Shown here in pieces: positions 56,101 to 64,000 of a stretch of 64,000 nucleotides of DNA. Source of the stretch: Membranipora membranacea (Eukaryota; Bryozoa; Gymnolaemata; Cheilostomatida; Membraniporidae); contig OU612075.1 in assembly GCA_914767715.1 (NCBI GenBank), positions 744,001 to 808,000 of the forward strand, in the 5' to 3' direction. The stretch's first letter is position 1. The number at the start of each line of letters is the position of its first letter. The translations under genes were made by a program, and so were the position numbers. Below the pieces are notes generated by a model. That model was given only the letters and a program-made list of their open reading frames with translations. It did not search any database and was not told the origin of the DNA.

Positions 56101-56589
56101 TTAGGAGATGGTGAAGTTAGAGTGCCTGCCCTTCAACATGCGAGTGTTGCAGGTGTTAGGTTTGAATTTCCCTGCCGGTCAATGACTACTGGGTTTGCTG
56201 GTACCCCAAGGGTGCGCAGAGTGGAATGCCATCGAGAGCAACTCAACGCAGTCAATGCAGTCTCACCCCTTAGATTTTGTTAATGGACAGATTCAGAGAA
56301 ACACCGCAGAAATAGACATTAAAAAGAGACACTCGATCGGAGGTCTAGACCCACATGATTTGTAGCTCTCAAATATGACAACAATACCAATATAGATTCC
56401 ATCAAGTTTAACGAAATAAAAGTGACAGCACTTACTCCTTTGAACTTGGCTAGCAGATGTCCATCTTGGAACACATTCCTGAAGTGTATACACCCTCTTG
56501 GTCCTGAGGCTATCAGAGACGCAGCGCCTTTGCTATAAGCTCGAGTTTTCATAAACACCACTTGATTGATAGTCCCATCAATGAACTCC
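50103..56589 (-). CDS. WD40-repeat protein, 3' half (WDR49/WDR64-like), partial
   Basis: Seven - strand exons join in phase to a stop: 56589-56436, 56022-55878, 55404-55330, 53003-52822, 52265-52141, 50266-50225, 50190-50103. The product has at least three WD40-type blades (ASLIASGPRGCIHFRN, VLYSGDNFGFIHCWNV, LLITASNDCSVRLWNKDG), then GDYIGTFGQPEPWDI, a mark I associate with the WDR49/WDR64/'WD repeat on Y' group, then a helical charged C-terminal region ending FDFYAAEDVGA. Such proteins usually have about 10 or more blades and often an EF-hand N-terminus, so the 5' half is missing here or lies beyond 56.6 kb. The family name is a recognition call, not a search result. Confidence 0.82.
50225..50266 (-). 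CDS. WD40 gene exon f
   Basis: 42 nt, acceptor cttatttcag, donor gtgagt, phase 2 to 2. Encodes LRQEKLNGKPGRS. Continuing without splicing would stop at once (GAg tga). Confidence 0.7.
50860..50955 (+). repeat. cctgacttaag minisatellite
   Basis: About eight units of 10-12 bases (cctgacttaag, cctgacttagg, ctgtgacttgga). Confidence 0.9.
51251..51640 (-). mobile_element. SINE-like element with pol III boxes, copy 2
   Basis: Reverse-oriented copy of 48285-48677, highly similar, ending ccatgagtcagta. It lies in an intron of the WD40 gene on the same strand as that gene. Confidence 0.85.
51302..51394 (-). tRNA. tRNA-like pseudogene, copy 2
   Basis: The B box complement ggactcgaacc is at 51314-51324, and the A box complement ccgattgcgcca at 51375-51386. 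Same failings of the acceptor and anticodon stems as copy 1. Confidence 0.55.
51748..51910. repeat. ~160-bp interspersed repeat, copy 1
   Basis: Matches 53040-53198: ctctgatacaggggagagta, agcgatatcttacc, tgtctcgggtta, agctgaag. SINE-like size, but no clear pol III box B found. Confidence 0.7.
52141..52265 (-). CDS. WD40 gene exon e
   Basis: 125 nt, acceptor aattgtag, donor gttagt, phase 0 to 2. Encodes EIQREIQARLNHARQTFHVD, then TKQLRDRTFTAPPKVGK; a charged helix, probably after the propeller. Confidence 0.82.
52585..52821. repeat. gatgtatat-type satellite in WD40 intron
   Basis: About 235 bases of 6-12-base units (gatgtatat, gatgtacat, ggtgtatac). It begins exactly at the splice donor of exon d and supplies it. 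Long open frames on both strands here are by-products of the repeat. Confidence 0.95.
52822..53003 (-). CDS. WD40 gene exon d
   Basis: 182 nt, acceptor gtattgtag, phase 1 to 0. Encodes TFGQPEPWDIYNVSTWQHP, APFDVLVDPMSMPQ, EDSAANSDGEE. The donor gtataca is itself the first unit of the tandem satellite that fills the start of the intron. Confidence 0.85.
53040..53198. repeat. ~160-bp interspersed repeat, copy 2
   Basis: Second copy of the 51748-51910 repeat, in the intron just upstream (in gene sense) of the WD40 exon at 53003. Confidence 0.7.
53295..53348. repeat. GC-rich inverted repeat
   Basis: ctcccctggtcacg and cgtgaccagtgggggag, about 14-17 paired bases with a 24-base loop. The nearby gagcaacaccaaat also occurs at 7639. 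Confidence 0.55.
54161..54672. mobile_element. 512-bp long-TIR element, copy 2
   Basis: Same termini, arms and length as the element at 18065-18578. It lies in an intron of the - strand WD40 gene. The left end is preceded by ta (cttgta|tagacag), and the central part is somewhat diverged. Confidence 0.88.
55330..55404 (-). CDS. WD40 gene exon c
   Basis: 75 nt, acceptor gattttacag, donor gtatgt, phase 1 both sides. Encodes EHKLLITASNDCSVRLWNKD, the most typical WD40 blade in the gene (LITASxDxSVRLW). Confidence 0.9.
55878..56022 (-). CDS. WD40 gene exon b
   Basis: 145 nt, acceptor ttgttgtag, donor gtaagt, phase 0 to 1. Encodes SKHSNVMITTLVLDGGDQVL, YSGDNFGFIHCWNVSDYG, then NQKETKPPE: a full blade with the usual W-x-V end. 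Confidence 0.88.
56436..56589 (-). CDS. WD40 gene exon a (first one seen)
   Basis: 154 nt, enters in phase 2 after a gaag acceptor, ends AAAGGA before gtaagt in phase 0. Encodes EFIDGTINQVVFMKTRAYSK, ASLIASGPRGCIHF, DGHLLAKFKG: one WD40 blade. An upstream exon ending in phase 2 must exist but I could not find it. Confidence 0.8.
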
Positions 56590-57325
56590 CTTCATTGGTC
56601 CCATCACCATCCACTGTGTGTGAATATAGAAATATTATACCAGCATTCATGCAAAAATAAAATGGCTGAGCTTTTGGATGTTTCTGCAAAAAAAAGGAAG
56701 GGCAACTTTCATAAAAAATTACACACGATAACATCACGATAGTAAGCTTGCAAGGAAAAAGCAACAGGTCTTTTGGCAGGGCAAAGCTATTAGTTAAGTA
56801 AGGTCCTTGCTTACTCATTGGAGAAGAAGAATCAGCTTTCAATCAGGCAATTAATGTCCAAAAATACTTATACAACATATATAAACATCAACTCAATGAT
56901 AACAGGAGAAACACACAAAAGATACATAGTAAACTGTAACAGATGGAGGAACACACTGAAGATGGGTTCAATCATGGCAATTTTCCTGTATCAATTGTCA
57001 ATGACCATAAGGATGGATTCTTGAAGTGAAAGTGCAAAAAGTGGCAACACTGAAAATAAAGTAAATGAGAAAAGTGGAAAGTTGCAAAACGGAAGACAAC
57101 TCATACTTAAAAAAATCTGCTGTCCTCTTTTCAGAGTTTTTGTTGCTATCCAATGTGGTACGGGAAATATCAAAAGGGTGGAACACCTGGCTGTTACCTG
57201 GCTAGGGTTTGGTTTTCAGGCTAACAACATCTAGGGAAACAAACTCGCCATAAATGAGCCGAGAGAGGATAACTCCTGGATAGACAACTCCTGCAGACTA
57301 GCAACTGTCAGGGCGTCAACCTAGA

Positions 57326-57571
57326 GAGGGTCGTGCTGGTGGCCAAGCCAACCTAGCAGAGCTGTTATACTGAGGGTCGTACTGGTGGCAAAGCCAACCT
57401 AGCAGAGCTGTTGTATTGAGGGTTGTACTGGTGGCAAAGCCAACCTAGCAGAGCGGTTATACTGAGTGCCGTACTGGTGGCAAAGCCAACCTAGCAGAGC
57501 TTTTATACTGAGGGTCGTACTAGTGGCAAAGCCAACCTAGCAGAGCTGTTATACTGAGGGTTGTACTCATA
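57326..57571 (+). repeat. 46-bp tandem repeat, ~5 units
   Basis: Units at about 57325, 57371, 57417, 57463, 57509, 57555: ctgagggtcgtactggtggc and aagccaacctagcagagctg. Spacing exactly 46. The last unit is cut by the end of the inverted-repeat element. Confidence 0.92.
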
Positions 57572-59360
57572 GAGTTATTATATACTCTAGAGTGGACAAT
57601 GCAGTGCTCAAAACGTCCTACTTAATTATTGCGAAATCCATGACGCGACGCAATCTGGTTGTGCATGGCTAGTGCCCGTATTATATAACTTATAATTGAG
57701 AATATAGGTATTGAGCATGACAATTTATGTTTTAGAGCGCTTATAGCCATTTTTGCGTAACTTTTTCATGTCACACAATGTGAAACACTTGTAGGTATTT
57801 TCACTTGCAGCCATTGGAAAATTTTTTTATGTTTTCCAATCAAAATAAGCCAAAACCCCAACCGCAAACACATCATTGTGATGACAAAAAATTAGTGGGC
57901 TAGCTTGTTTTTTCCACGTTTCTCCCAACCATAAGTTGTATTCTGTCTCTTTTACTCTTATGTTAGCCATCAAGTGAGTTAATGTTATTTGTTCAGTACA
58001 TGGTGTACACATAGCTTCTGGAAAAACTGACTGGAGGTTAAAAGTCGGCCTCTAAGTTCCGCCATTTGCAGAAGCAATTTACATACGGTTCTGACATAAG
58101 ATTCGGCGTCTAGATATGGCATTTAGAGTTCTAAATTCCCTCTCTAGTGGTGTCCTCTAGTTTTTGAATTCGCAAAACCATTCAACCATACACAGCAGGT
58201 TTTGAAAGCGTATAAATGAATGCATTTCGTTTTTGATAAGTCGCTGAGTATCAAGTGAATCTTTGAATGGAAAACTCACATACCTATCCAGACTGACTCC
58301 AGATTTTACAGAACAAACACTCACTAAGGTGACATTTTAAGTTGACGGATATTTCTGAATTCTCACCATACTTGAAATAAGGGACCATTTGCTTCAGAGT
58401 GGTCGGTTGTTGTGGATGTTTGATACAATTTTCTGGTATGCTAATTATGACTATGGTTGTTTGTTTGTGTTGTAAATTAGTTGAGATGGCAACTTCAGCA
58501 TCATAAAGAATATTTTGTATACACTCCAGTCAAGGCACTGGCAGTTGACGTATACATGTGTATTTGTTTGCATAGTTTTGAGGGAAGATTGATTAGTGTA
58601 GTAGTGTGTAATCCTTTGAAATGACCAGAGTTAGCATTTCATACAGCTGTGATTCTCCGTCAGAAGTGGATTGATGCTATAAAAATATAAGAGAGGCAGA
58701 AAGCGATCTTATGAGCAATGAGGACTGACAGTAACACCACATCTGATTTTAGGACCAATCTTAATTGATCTTCTTCGACATAAGAAACAGAAAAACTTAT
58801 TATAATATCCCCAATAAAGTAATGTTATCTGGAGAGCAAATCTGAATCCGGACTTTATGTACACTGTGACTGAAAATGAGGCAAGCGGCATACTTTTACA
58901 CCTCTGATCACTTGTTCACAGGCTACTTGTACTTCATTTAATCAAAAATAAAAGACCCACTGAATGTGTAACATATGAGTAAGAGAGACAGGACACAGCT
59001 TATATGGCTGGCAAGTGGCAGTAGAAAAAACAAGCTAGCCCGGTAATTTTTTTCATCACAATGATGTGTTTGCGGTTGGAGTTTTGGCTTATTTTGATGG
59101 GAAAACATAGAAAAATTTTCCGATGGCTGCAAGTGAAAATACCTACAAGTGTTCCACATAGTGGGCCATGAAAATTTTTCCGAAAAACTTAAATTTTCAT
59201 ACCAGATTCCTAAATTCTCAATGATAAATTATATGATACAGGCATTAGCCTTGCACAACCAGATTGCGTCGCATCATGGATTTCGCAATAATTAAGTAGG
59301 ACAAAAACTAATGCTATTTTTGTACACATTGTCCACTCTAGAGTATTAATAACTCTATGG
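57567..59360. mobile_element. Inverted pair of ~450-bp repeats (possible foldback element)
   Basis: Arms 57567-58030 and about 58920-59360 are inverted copies of the 1310-1805 repeat, with about 890 bases between. The outer ends are both tagagtta/taactcta. The centre has no recognisable ORF. Either two nearby insertions or one composite element; its right end touches the p10 pseudo-exon. Confidence 0.55.
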
Positions 59361-59472
59361 TTATACCTCTGACCTGGAGTTAATATGAGAAGAGCTGGAG
59401 AACATCCACAATCTCTGACAGATCCCAGATATCCTGATGGTAATACTACCACAACTATAGAATGGGTACCAG
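59358..59472 (+). pseudogene. Fragment of caspase p10 exon with in-frame stop
   Basis: About 115 bases closely match 36898-37012 of the caspase p10 exon, including the end of the exon. An AGA codon is now TGA (LYL-stop-PGVNMR), and the donor is gtaaaa instead of gtgagt. The copy begins exactly where an interspersed repeat ends (ctctatgg). Not functional. Confidence 0.85.
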
Positions 59473-59884
59473 GTAAAAATGATTAAAGATTGTAAATTAA
59501 AAATAGCTCAACACAATGTGATTTTGACTGTTACATCACTCTCCAAAGTCCAAATTATATCTTTGGCTTAAATAAAATTTTGAAGGTGGGAAGAATATGC
59601 CGCTCCATTTTCTTTACAGAAGCTGGTTGTTTACACTTTGAAAGGCCAATGTACTGTTGAAATCTTTTTTTCAAAAGTAATCTTTTTGGTTTCATTGTAG
59701 TTTTGAAAACCACCGAGGCGGTCGGAAACACCTAGCCTCAAGTACAGAATTACATACAATGGAGAATCAGGACAGCAGCACCCATTGTATATTTCTATTA
59801 CCAAGCTAAGTGAAAGCTTGATGCTAAGTCATACTGTATGTTACTCATGTTGGTCACCAGTGTTTTGACGCACGTGTGAGTGCA

Positions 59885-61290
59885 TATACAGACAAGGCCT
59901 CTATGTTACAAGTACAAGACACATAATTTTCTACTGACTGCAGACTTGGCCTTCTACACACTTACAAGATACCTAATATTCTACTGAGTGCATATACAGA
60001 CTAGGCCTCTATGTTACAAGTACAAGATACATAATATACTACTGACTGCAGACTTGGCCATCAACACACTTACAAGATACCTAATATTCTACTGAGTGCA
60101 TATGCAAACTGGGCCTTTATGATACAATTAAAAGATACCTAGTATTCTACTGAGTGTATGTGCAGAGTGGGCCTTCAGGGAATAAGTACAAGATACATAA
60201 AATACAACTGACTGCAGACTTGGCCATCAACACAATTACAAGATACCTAATATTCTACTGAGTGCATATACAGACTAGGCCTCTATGTTACAAGTACAAG
60301 ATACATAATATACTACTGACTGCAGACTTGGCCATCAACACACTTACAAGATACCTAATATTCTACTGAGTGCATATGCAAACTGGGCCTTTATGATACA
60401 ATTAAAAGATACCTAGTATTCTACTGAGTGTATGTGCAGACTGGGCCTCCAGGGAATAAGTACAAGATACATAAAATACTACTGACTGCAGACTTGGCCT
60501 TCTACACACTTACAAGATACCTAATATTCTACTGAGTGCATATACAGACTAGGCCTCTACGTTACAAGTACAAGATACATAATATACTACTGACTGCAGA
60601 CTTGGCCTTCTACGCACTTACAAGATACCTAATTATTCTACTGACTGCAGACTTGGCCTTCTACACATTTACAAGATACCTAATATTCTACTGAGTGCAT
60701 ATACAGACTAGGCCTCTATGTTACAAGTACAAGATACATAATATACTACTGACTGCAGACTTGGCCTTCAACACACTTACAAGATACCTAATATTCTACT
60801 GAGTGTATGTGCAGACTGGGCCTTCAGGGCACAAGTACAAGATACATAAAATACTACTGACTGCAAACTGGGCCTTTATGATACACTTACAAGATACCTA
60901 ATATTCTACTGAGTGCATATACAGACTAGGCCTCTATGTTACAAGTACAAGATACATAAAATACTACTGACTGCAAACTGGGCCTTTATGATACACTTAC
61001 AAGATACCTAATATTCTACTGAGTGCATATACAGACTAGGCCTCTATGTTACAAGTACAAGATACATAAAATACTACTGACTGCAGACTTGGCCATCAAC
61101 ACAATTACAAAATACCTAATATTCTACTGAGTGTATGTGCAGACTGGGCCTTCAGGGCACAAGAATAAGATACATAAAATACTACTGTCTGCACACTTGG
61201 TTTGACACCAATAAAAGATAGGCCTACTTATATTCTACTGACTGCGGACTGGGCCTTAATAACACACAAGTATAAGATACATCAGTTTCA
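59885..61290 (+). repeat. ~54/108-bp satellite
   Basis: About 1.4 kb of alternating units: gagtgcatatacagactagg with acaagtacaagatacataat, and gactgcagacttggccttc with acttacaagatacctaatat. The two halves are related (about 54 each) and form a 108-bp higher-order unit, clearest at 60914-61130. Confidence 0.92.
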
Positions 61291-63547
61291 TGTATATTAA
61301 ATAATTATTCATAAATAAACAGACAGAGTGGTACTGTCATAGGACTACCTATGGGGTCTTTCAATTAGAAACAGCCAAAATCACCAACTGATTGCTCACT
61401 CAGTGAGTGAGTGATCCCTGCGAGGCTCTCGCTCTCAAATCGCTCAGCCATAGATAGATGGAACTATTTACATTCTGAGTGAGCAATTTGGGAACGAAAT
61501 TGTGTCTAATTTTGAGCAATGTGATAGTTGTGATAACTTGCTTTAGTAAAGCATCGCTCTTTCTATTTGAAAGACCCCCTGCATTTCCTGAAGTAGTCAT
61601 AATGGTACAGCAGAGAAAGAAAAGTACTCACAGTCAACAGTATAGTTGATAAGTTGTTGTTGATTGATTGTTGGTGTGTCTGGTTACTACTCTTCTCCAG
61701 TAACTAATAACAGCAGGTTGACAGGTTAACACTGGCTAACAAAGCTCATCAGCAGAAAATAGATAGTAAGCAATATCTAGCAGAGGTTCAGTAGGTTTTG
61801 CTGTTATAGATGCGATAGGTGTGTGCTGAAATAGGATTCTTTCCAAAAATAGTTTTAAATGTTGTCTGAAGAATTTTCAAACTTGCCTCCAATATTTATT
61901 ATAAACATTTGAACTGTTGACCTGTAACACGATTGGCCAGTAGATCGAAATTTAAGGACAGATAACTCCTTACAAAACAAAGACCCATCGTGCTAGTAAT
62001 TGCATTCAACAGACTATAATATTACAATACAACGACAATTGACTACTAAATAGATATTGGTGTCAGTTTAGTACAAGATTGTAAGACAGGTAAATCACAT
62101 AAATTATAAATAAACAGAGATCTGCCATCATCATCCTTCTTGACAACTTTGCCTAGAGTTCATGAGAAAGCCTTCAGTTGTTAGGTCAATCAGTAAGGAA
62201 TAGACTAGACTTTTTCATCCTTAGACAGACTGATTGACACACAAATATGTATATTTACATATAAATGTATGTCATATGTCTGAAAAAAGGCTAATTCATT
62301 CGATACCACAACCAAGTTCAAATTTGTAGTGGAGGAAAAAAATAGCAGCTCTTGCTCTCAAATTCATTGATTATTTTTATCATCCAAAGTTTAGAAGTGT
62401 ACCAGCAATCTTTCTTTCAACGCATAAGTGAAGATATGTGACAAGAAATTTGCAAAGTATCCAGTTGGACAACCAAAGAGTGCACAACTTCTGGAAAATG
62501 TTGCCACAGAAACGATAATTTGGCTCCAGGCAAGCTACCTCTTCAAAACGGAGTTTTGGAGAGGAACTTTGGCACCTATACAGCTCCCAATTGGCAACGT
62601 TGTGAAAAGGTTGCTGGCTATTCATTGCCGGCTGGGACTGATTGTAGGTTGATATTGAAAGTTTCTTTGAGCTAAGAAGACAGCAGCAGAGCTCAAATAT
62701 TGAAGAAAGGAGATGTGATGTCAGGCTATGCAACCATATTATAGATCTCAGGCTACACTAACAGGAAGTCACATCACACACCAGAGAGTTGAGAGAGACA
62801 CTCTGATACTAGAGACTTTACTGACAAGTCACCATCTCTATACAGGTGTGTGACTTATATTACTAGTCCTTCCTTTTTTCTCAGTTACATTACAGACTCA
62901 ACACTCAGACTGGTGAGATGATGAGGACACTTAGCCACCATTCGGTAATATCTTAAGGCGACCTAAAGCTTATCAATGTAAACAGACCTGAAAACGCATG
63001 ATAAAAAGAGTACCAGGAACGTTTTAAAAGTAAATGTCTGCGTACCTTTACTAGCCTTAATCCACCAATCGAGCTAGTGAGACTGCACTCTGGTAGATTC
63101 TGTATTCCCAAGCAGCGAGTAAACATTCGTAAAAACTGTTTCAGAACAGGGTGTGCTCGGCTGCTTAATTCCATCTTATAAGTTAGACGTTTTATAGATA
63201 CTTTTTATATTTTTTTATTTATAATTTATTTTATATTCTTTTGGCATCACAGAGCAAAACAACAATGAATTTTATCAAGTATTGATAACAATACAATATA
63301 CATACATACATAACAACATAAATACTGTATTAAGTCAGTCAGTTATGTTTTATCACTCTGCTCACCTGTACATATTGTCTATGCTGGACAGGTAAGCCTC
63401 AAGTCCTAATCTCCAAGAGGTTACAAATATTATTCACCTTTTTTGCAAACTTGAGATATGTTATCATGATGATTCGACTAAAGATGACACAAGACCAATT
63501 ATCATGAGCTATACTCTAATTTGTTGCTCATTTTCTGTAACTTCTAG
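61291..63547. other. No firm gene
   Basis: Contains gagtgagtgagc inverted pieces near 61395-61490 and a transposon-end fragment near 62525-62640 shared with 17940-17990. A - strand frame, 63174-62953 (MELSSRAHPVLKQFLRMFTR), has a gtacgc donor-like site but no partner. Confidence 0.4.
61632..61679 (-). CDS. Possible upstream exon of the WD40 gene
   Basis: 48 nt ending in a gtgagt donor, text TPTINQQQLINYTVD, phase 1 out. The acceptor (accag) lacks a pyrimidine tract, and phase does not match exon a directly. Weak. Confidence 0.18.
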
Positions 63548-63673
63548 CTGATGAATGATGTGGTCAGCACACAGACCAGAGATGGATTGAGATGCTCAGA
63601 TCAGGAGTTGTCTGTAGTTTGTATGAAAAAGAGATATTCTGAATCATACAATGAAACGCTGTCATTGTCATGA
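63548..63673 (+). CDS. Possible terminal exon related to 41157
   Basis: Acceptor acttctag; open LMNDVVSTQTRDGLRCSDQE then LSVVCMKKRYSESYNETLSL to TGA. Similar to the exons at 41157 and 41434. No gene context visible. Confidence 0.25.
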   Translation: MMNDVVSTQTRDGLRCSDQELSVVCMKKRYSESYNETLSLS

Positions 63674-63739
63674 CATGTAAGAACCAAGTAAGTGATACCT
63701 AGATCAAGTATACTTAAAATACTGCTGCCACCCAGGGAA

Positions 63740-64000
63740 ATGTGTGCTATGTGGACTCTGTGTAGGTCCAAGACAACTAATTGATGATTTGCACAAACTG
63801 ATGTCAAAATCAGAGTATGAAATCAATGCACTAGGTGTTGCTGTCATCAAACCCAACTAGCAAGGCGGTAATTATTTCACTATTTCTGCTAGATCATTAA
63901 TTGTATATCCTGATTTTGACAGTCAGTTTGTGCAAATTATTTGCCCAGTGGGTGAAACTGCTCATTTTGTTAGTTTTGAGCTATTCAGAATGCGATAAGC
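63740..64000. mobile_element. MITE with long imperfect TIRs, copy 2
   Basis: Core 63787-63937 (151 bases) with atttgcacaaactgatgtca left and its complement right (gacagtcagtttgtgcaaat). Outer arms gtgtaggtccaagacaacta and ttagttttgagctattcaga are also inverted relatives. The window may cut its right edge. Confidence 0.75.

Noticed and set aside
59885-61290. Regular repeats that could suggest a CRISPR array
   Set aside because: No unique spacers; units are contiguous and related to each other, and the DNA is eukaryotic.
62953-63174. - strand frame MELSSRAHPVLKQFLRMF as first exon of the WD40 gene
   Set aside because: Possible donor gtacgc, but no phase-compatible chain to 56589 and no domain.

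Overview
The window looks like AT-rich nuclear DNA of an invertebrate animal, not a bacterium or virus. Coding sequence is split into many short exons with GT..AG introns. Most of the DNA is intron or repeat, with LINE remnants, foldback (MITE-like) elements, a SINE-like element with pol III boxes, and several satellites. Nothing seen fixes the phylum. An early-branching metazoan such as a sponge would fit a locus of this kind, but that is a guess.

The main gene is on the + strand, about 20.8-37.9 kb. Every splice junction can be phased into one open frame of about 1,530 codons. It encodes a short charged N-terminus, a leader domain, five tandem 48-residue LRR exons, further LRRs, a Roc GTPase (P-loop GNRMAGKT, DFGG, THKD), a COR-like region, and a complete caspase domain (SHG histidine, QACGG cysteine, p10-like part). 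It ends in one of two alternative last exons. LRR-Roc-COR-caspase joins a sensor, a switch and a death protease in one chain. The five LRR exons sit in a tandem array of about 1.64 kb units. Introns are almost identical between units, yet the exons differ, mostly at the exposed positions of the LRR beta strands. That is the pattern expected of a diversifying recognition surface, and it is the most interesting feature here.

Upstream (about 8.3-20.1 kb) lies a segmental duplication of about 3.3 kb units. It carries repeated exon-like cassettes with good splice sites but no conserved reading frame, possibly alternative non-coding leader exons. Two transposon insertions here can be read against empty sites in sister units: a 105-bp foldback element with a 9-bp target duplication, and a 514-bp long-TIR element. 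Outside the main gene are relics of the same family: a decayed LRR exon near 43.2 kb and a p10-exon fragment with a stop near 59.4 kb that abuts a transposon end.

On the - strand, 56.6 to 50.1 kb, is the 3' half of a WD40-repeat gene. It has seven in-phase exons resembling the WDR49/WDR64/'WD repeat on Y' group, including a 34-nt intron. Its N-terminal exons were not found. Between the two genes (38-50 kb) are a few possible exons of an unidentified + strand gene, two LINE reverse-transcriptase remnants in opposite orientation, and a roughly 770-bp tandem repeat split by a SINE-like element. The outer parts (0-8 kb and 57-64 kb) are repeats and satellites with no convincing gene.
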